DNA from: Lineus longissimus
Lineage: Eukaryota; Nemertea; Pilidiophora; Heteronemertea; Lineidae
DNA length: 64,000 nucleotides
Assembly: GCF_910592395.1 (NCBI RefSeq)
Contig: NC_088311.1
Span: forward strand, 12,650,501-12,714,500
Direction of reading: 5' to 3'
Shown here one piece after another: positions 63,412 through 64,000 of this stretch (position 1 is its first letter; every line of letters begins with the position of its first letter). The notes below the pieces were generated by a model that did not search any database, was not told the origin of the DNA, and worked only from the letters and a program-made list of their open reading frames with translations. Made by a program: the position numbers and the translations under genes.

Positions 63412-64000
63412 TTAAGGTCTTTAAATTTGGTATGTACATGACTGTATTGTAGAGGTTTGTTCCGACAATGAACGACTCGAGATGAGATCAATTCATGACA
63501 TAATGATGTGATATAAGCTTCCGGAATCCTGGGCGTTCATAATTATCATCTTATGTCACTGTATGTAATCAATCGGAATGGCGTTTTCTTTAACTCGTTT
63601 TGGGGTAGGTTCGAGTCCCGGCTAAACAAAGACAATATTTATTCTCTATTAACAATTCCGTCTCGTAGATTAGTTGGATTCTGGCATGGCAACACCTTGT
63701 GACATCATCTTTTAAGAATATTGAAGCTTGCACTTCAGCTAAGTTTTTTTAGATTGATATACACATGTATACAGTTAACCCTTTCCCTGCCAGGTAATTT
63801 TTAGAAATTTTAGCCTCAGCTACCCAACTTGGTGCAGAGATGCTATTTTGGCCAAGCAAAATGTGTAAGTTTGGTTGCAGAAATGGGCCTTTGGCAGCGA
63901 GAAGGTTGACTGATCAATATATTATATTGGTCTGCGTGAGATGATTATCAGAAATAAACTTAAAATTTTCAATTATTTGTTCGTTCAGTTTTTTTGTTCC
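63412..64000. other. Non-coding sequence
   Basis: No gene is seen. A B-box-like GGTTCGAGTCCCGGCT at about 63608-63623 may be another tRNA-derived fragment. Confidence 0.4.

Overview
The window looks like nuclear DNA of a marine invertebrate animal: spliced genes with GT-AG introns, animal-type transposon families, and one assembly gap of 100 N (29358-29457). I could not fix the species. An echinoderm, hemichordate, lancelet or mollusc would all fit, and nothing seen here decides between them.

Region 1 (1 to about 12310) is the right-hand part of an AT-rich Polinton/Maverick (adintovirus-like) element, an integrated double-jelly-roll DNA virus lineage. It carries protein-primed DNA polymerase B (N-terminus off the left edge, C-terminus frameshifted), a retrovirus-like integrase, major capsid protein, packaging ATPase, minor capsid (penton) protein, several small membrane or virion proteins, a zinc-ribbon protein that may be a transcription factor, and a possible OB-fold protein. 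Genes are packed almost end to end. Nearly every start codon sits in one of two recurring signals, AATAAATG or AATAAACA-N(3-5)-ATG, and gene clusters end in palindromes. No protease gene is visible.

Region 2 (12.3-17.7 kb) has no recognisable gene. It holds a G-rich minisatellite, an interspersed repeat whose inverted relative lies at 37.1-37.7 kb, and a satellite of about 110-140 bp units. Region 3 (17.77-21.23 kb) is a CR1/L2-type LINE with endonuclease and reverse transcriptase and a 78-bp internal duplication. Region 4 (21.2-40.5 kb) is mostly non-coding. It contains two inverted Kolobok-like elements (27.6-29.0 and 32.0-33.4 kb; TTAA targets, THAP exons), decayed exons of a KDZ-type transposase gene on the minus strand between them, and several MITEs.

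Region 5 (40531-51201) is a nested structure. A Ty3/gypsy retrotransposon with identical 165-bp LTRs is split in pol by a 5.95-kb insertion. The insertion is bounded by two same-orientation copies of a 1.13-kb Helentron/HINE-like repeat and carries an intact 631-codon piggyBac transposase plus an exon-like segment. Region 6 (about 52.4-63.1 kb) is a 19-exon KDZ transposase-like gene on the plus strand behind a CRE/YY1-rich promoter-like stretch. Its splice phases are coherent, but it is broken by a third copy of the 1.13-kb repeat, a frameshift and a stop codon. The rest (63.1-64 kb) holds a MITE and no gene.
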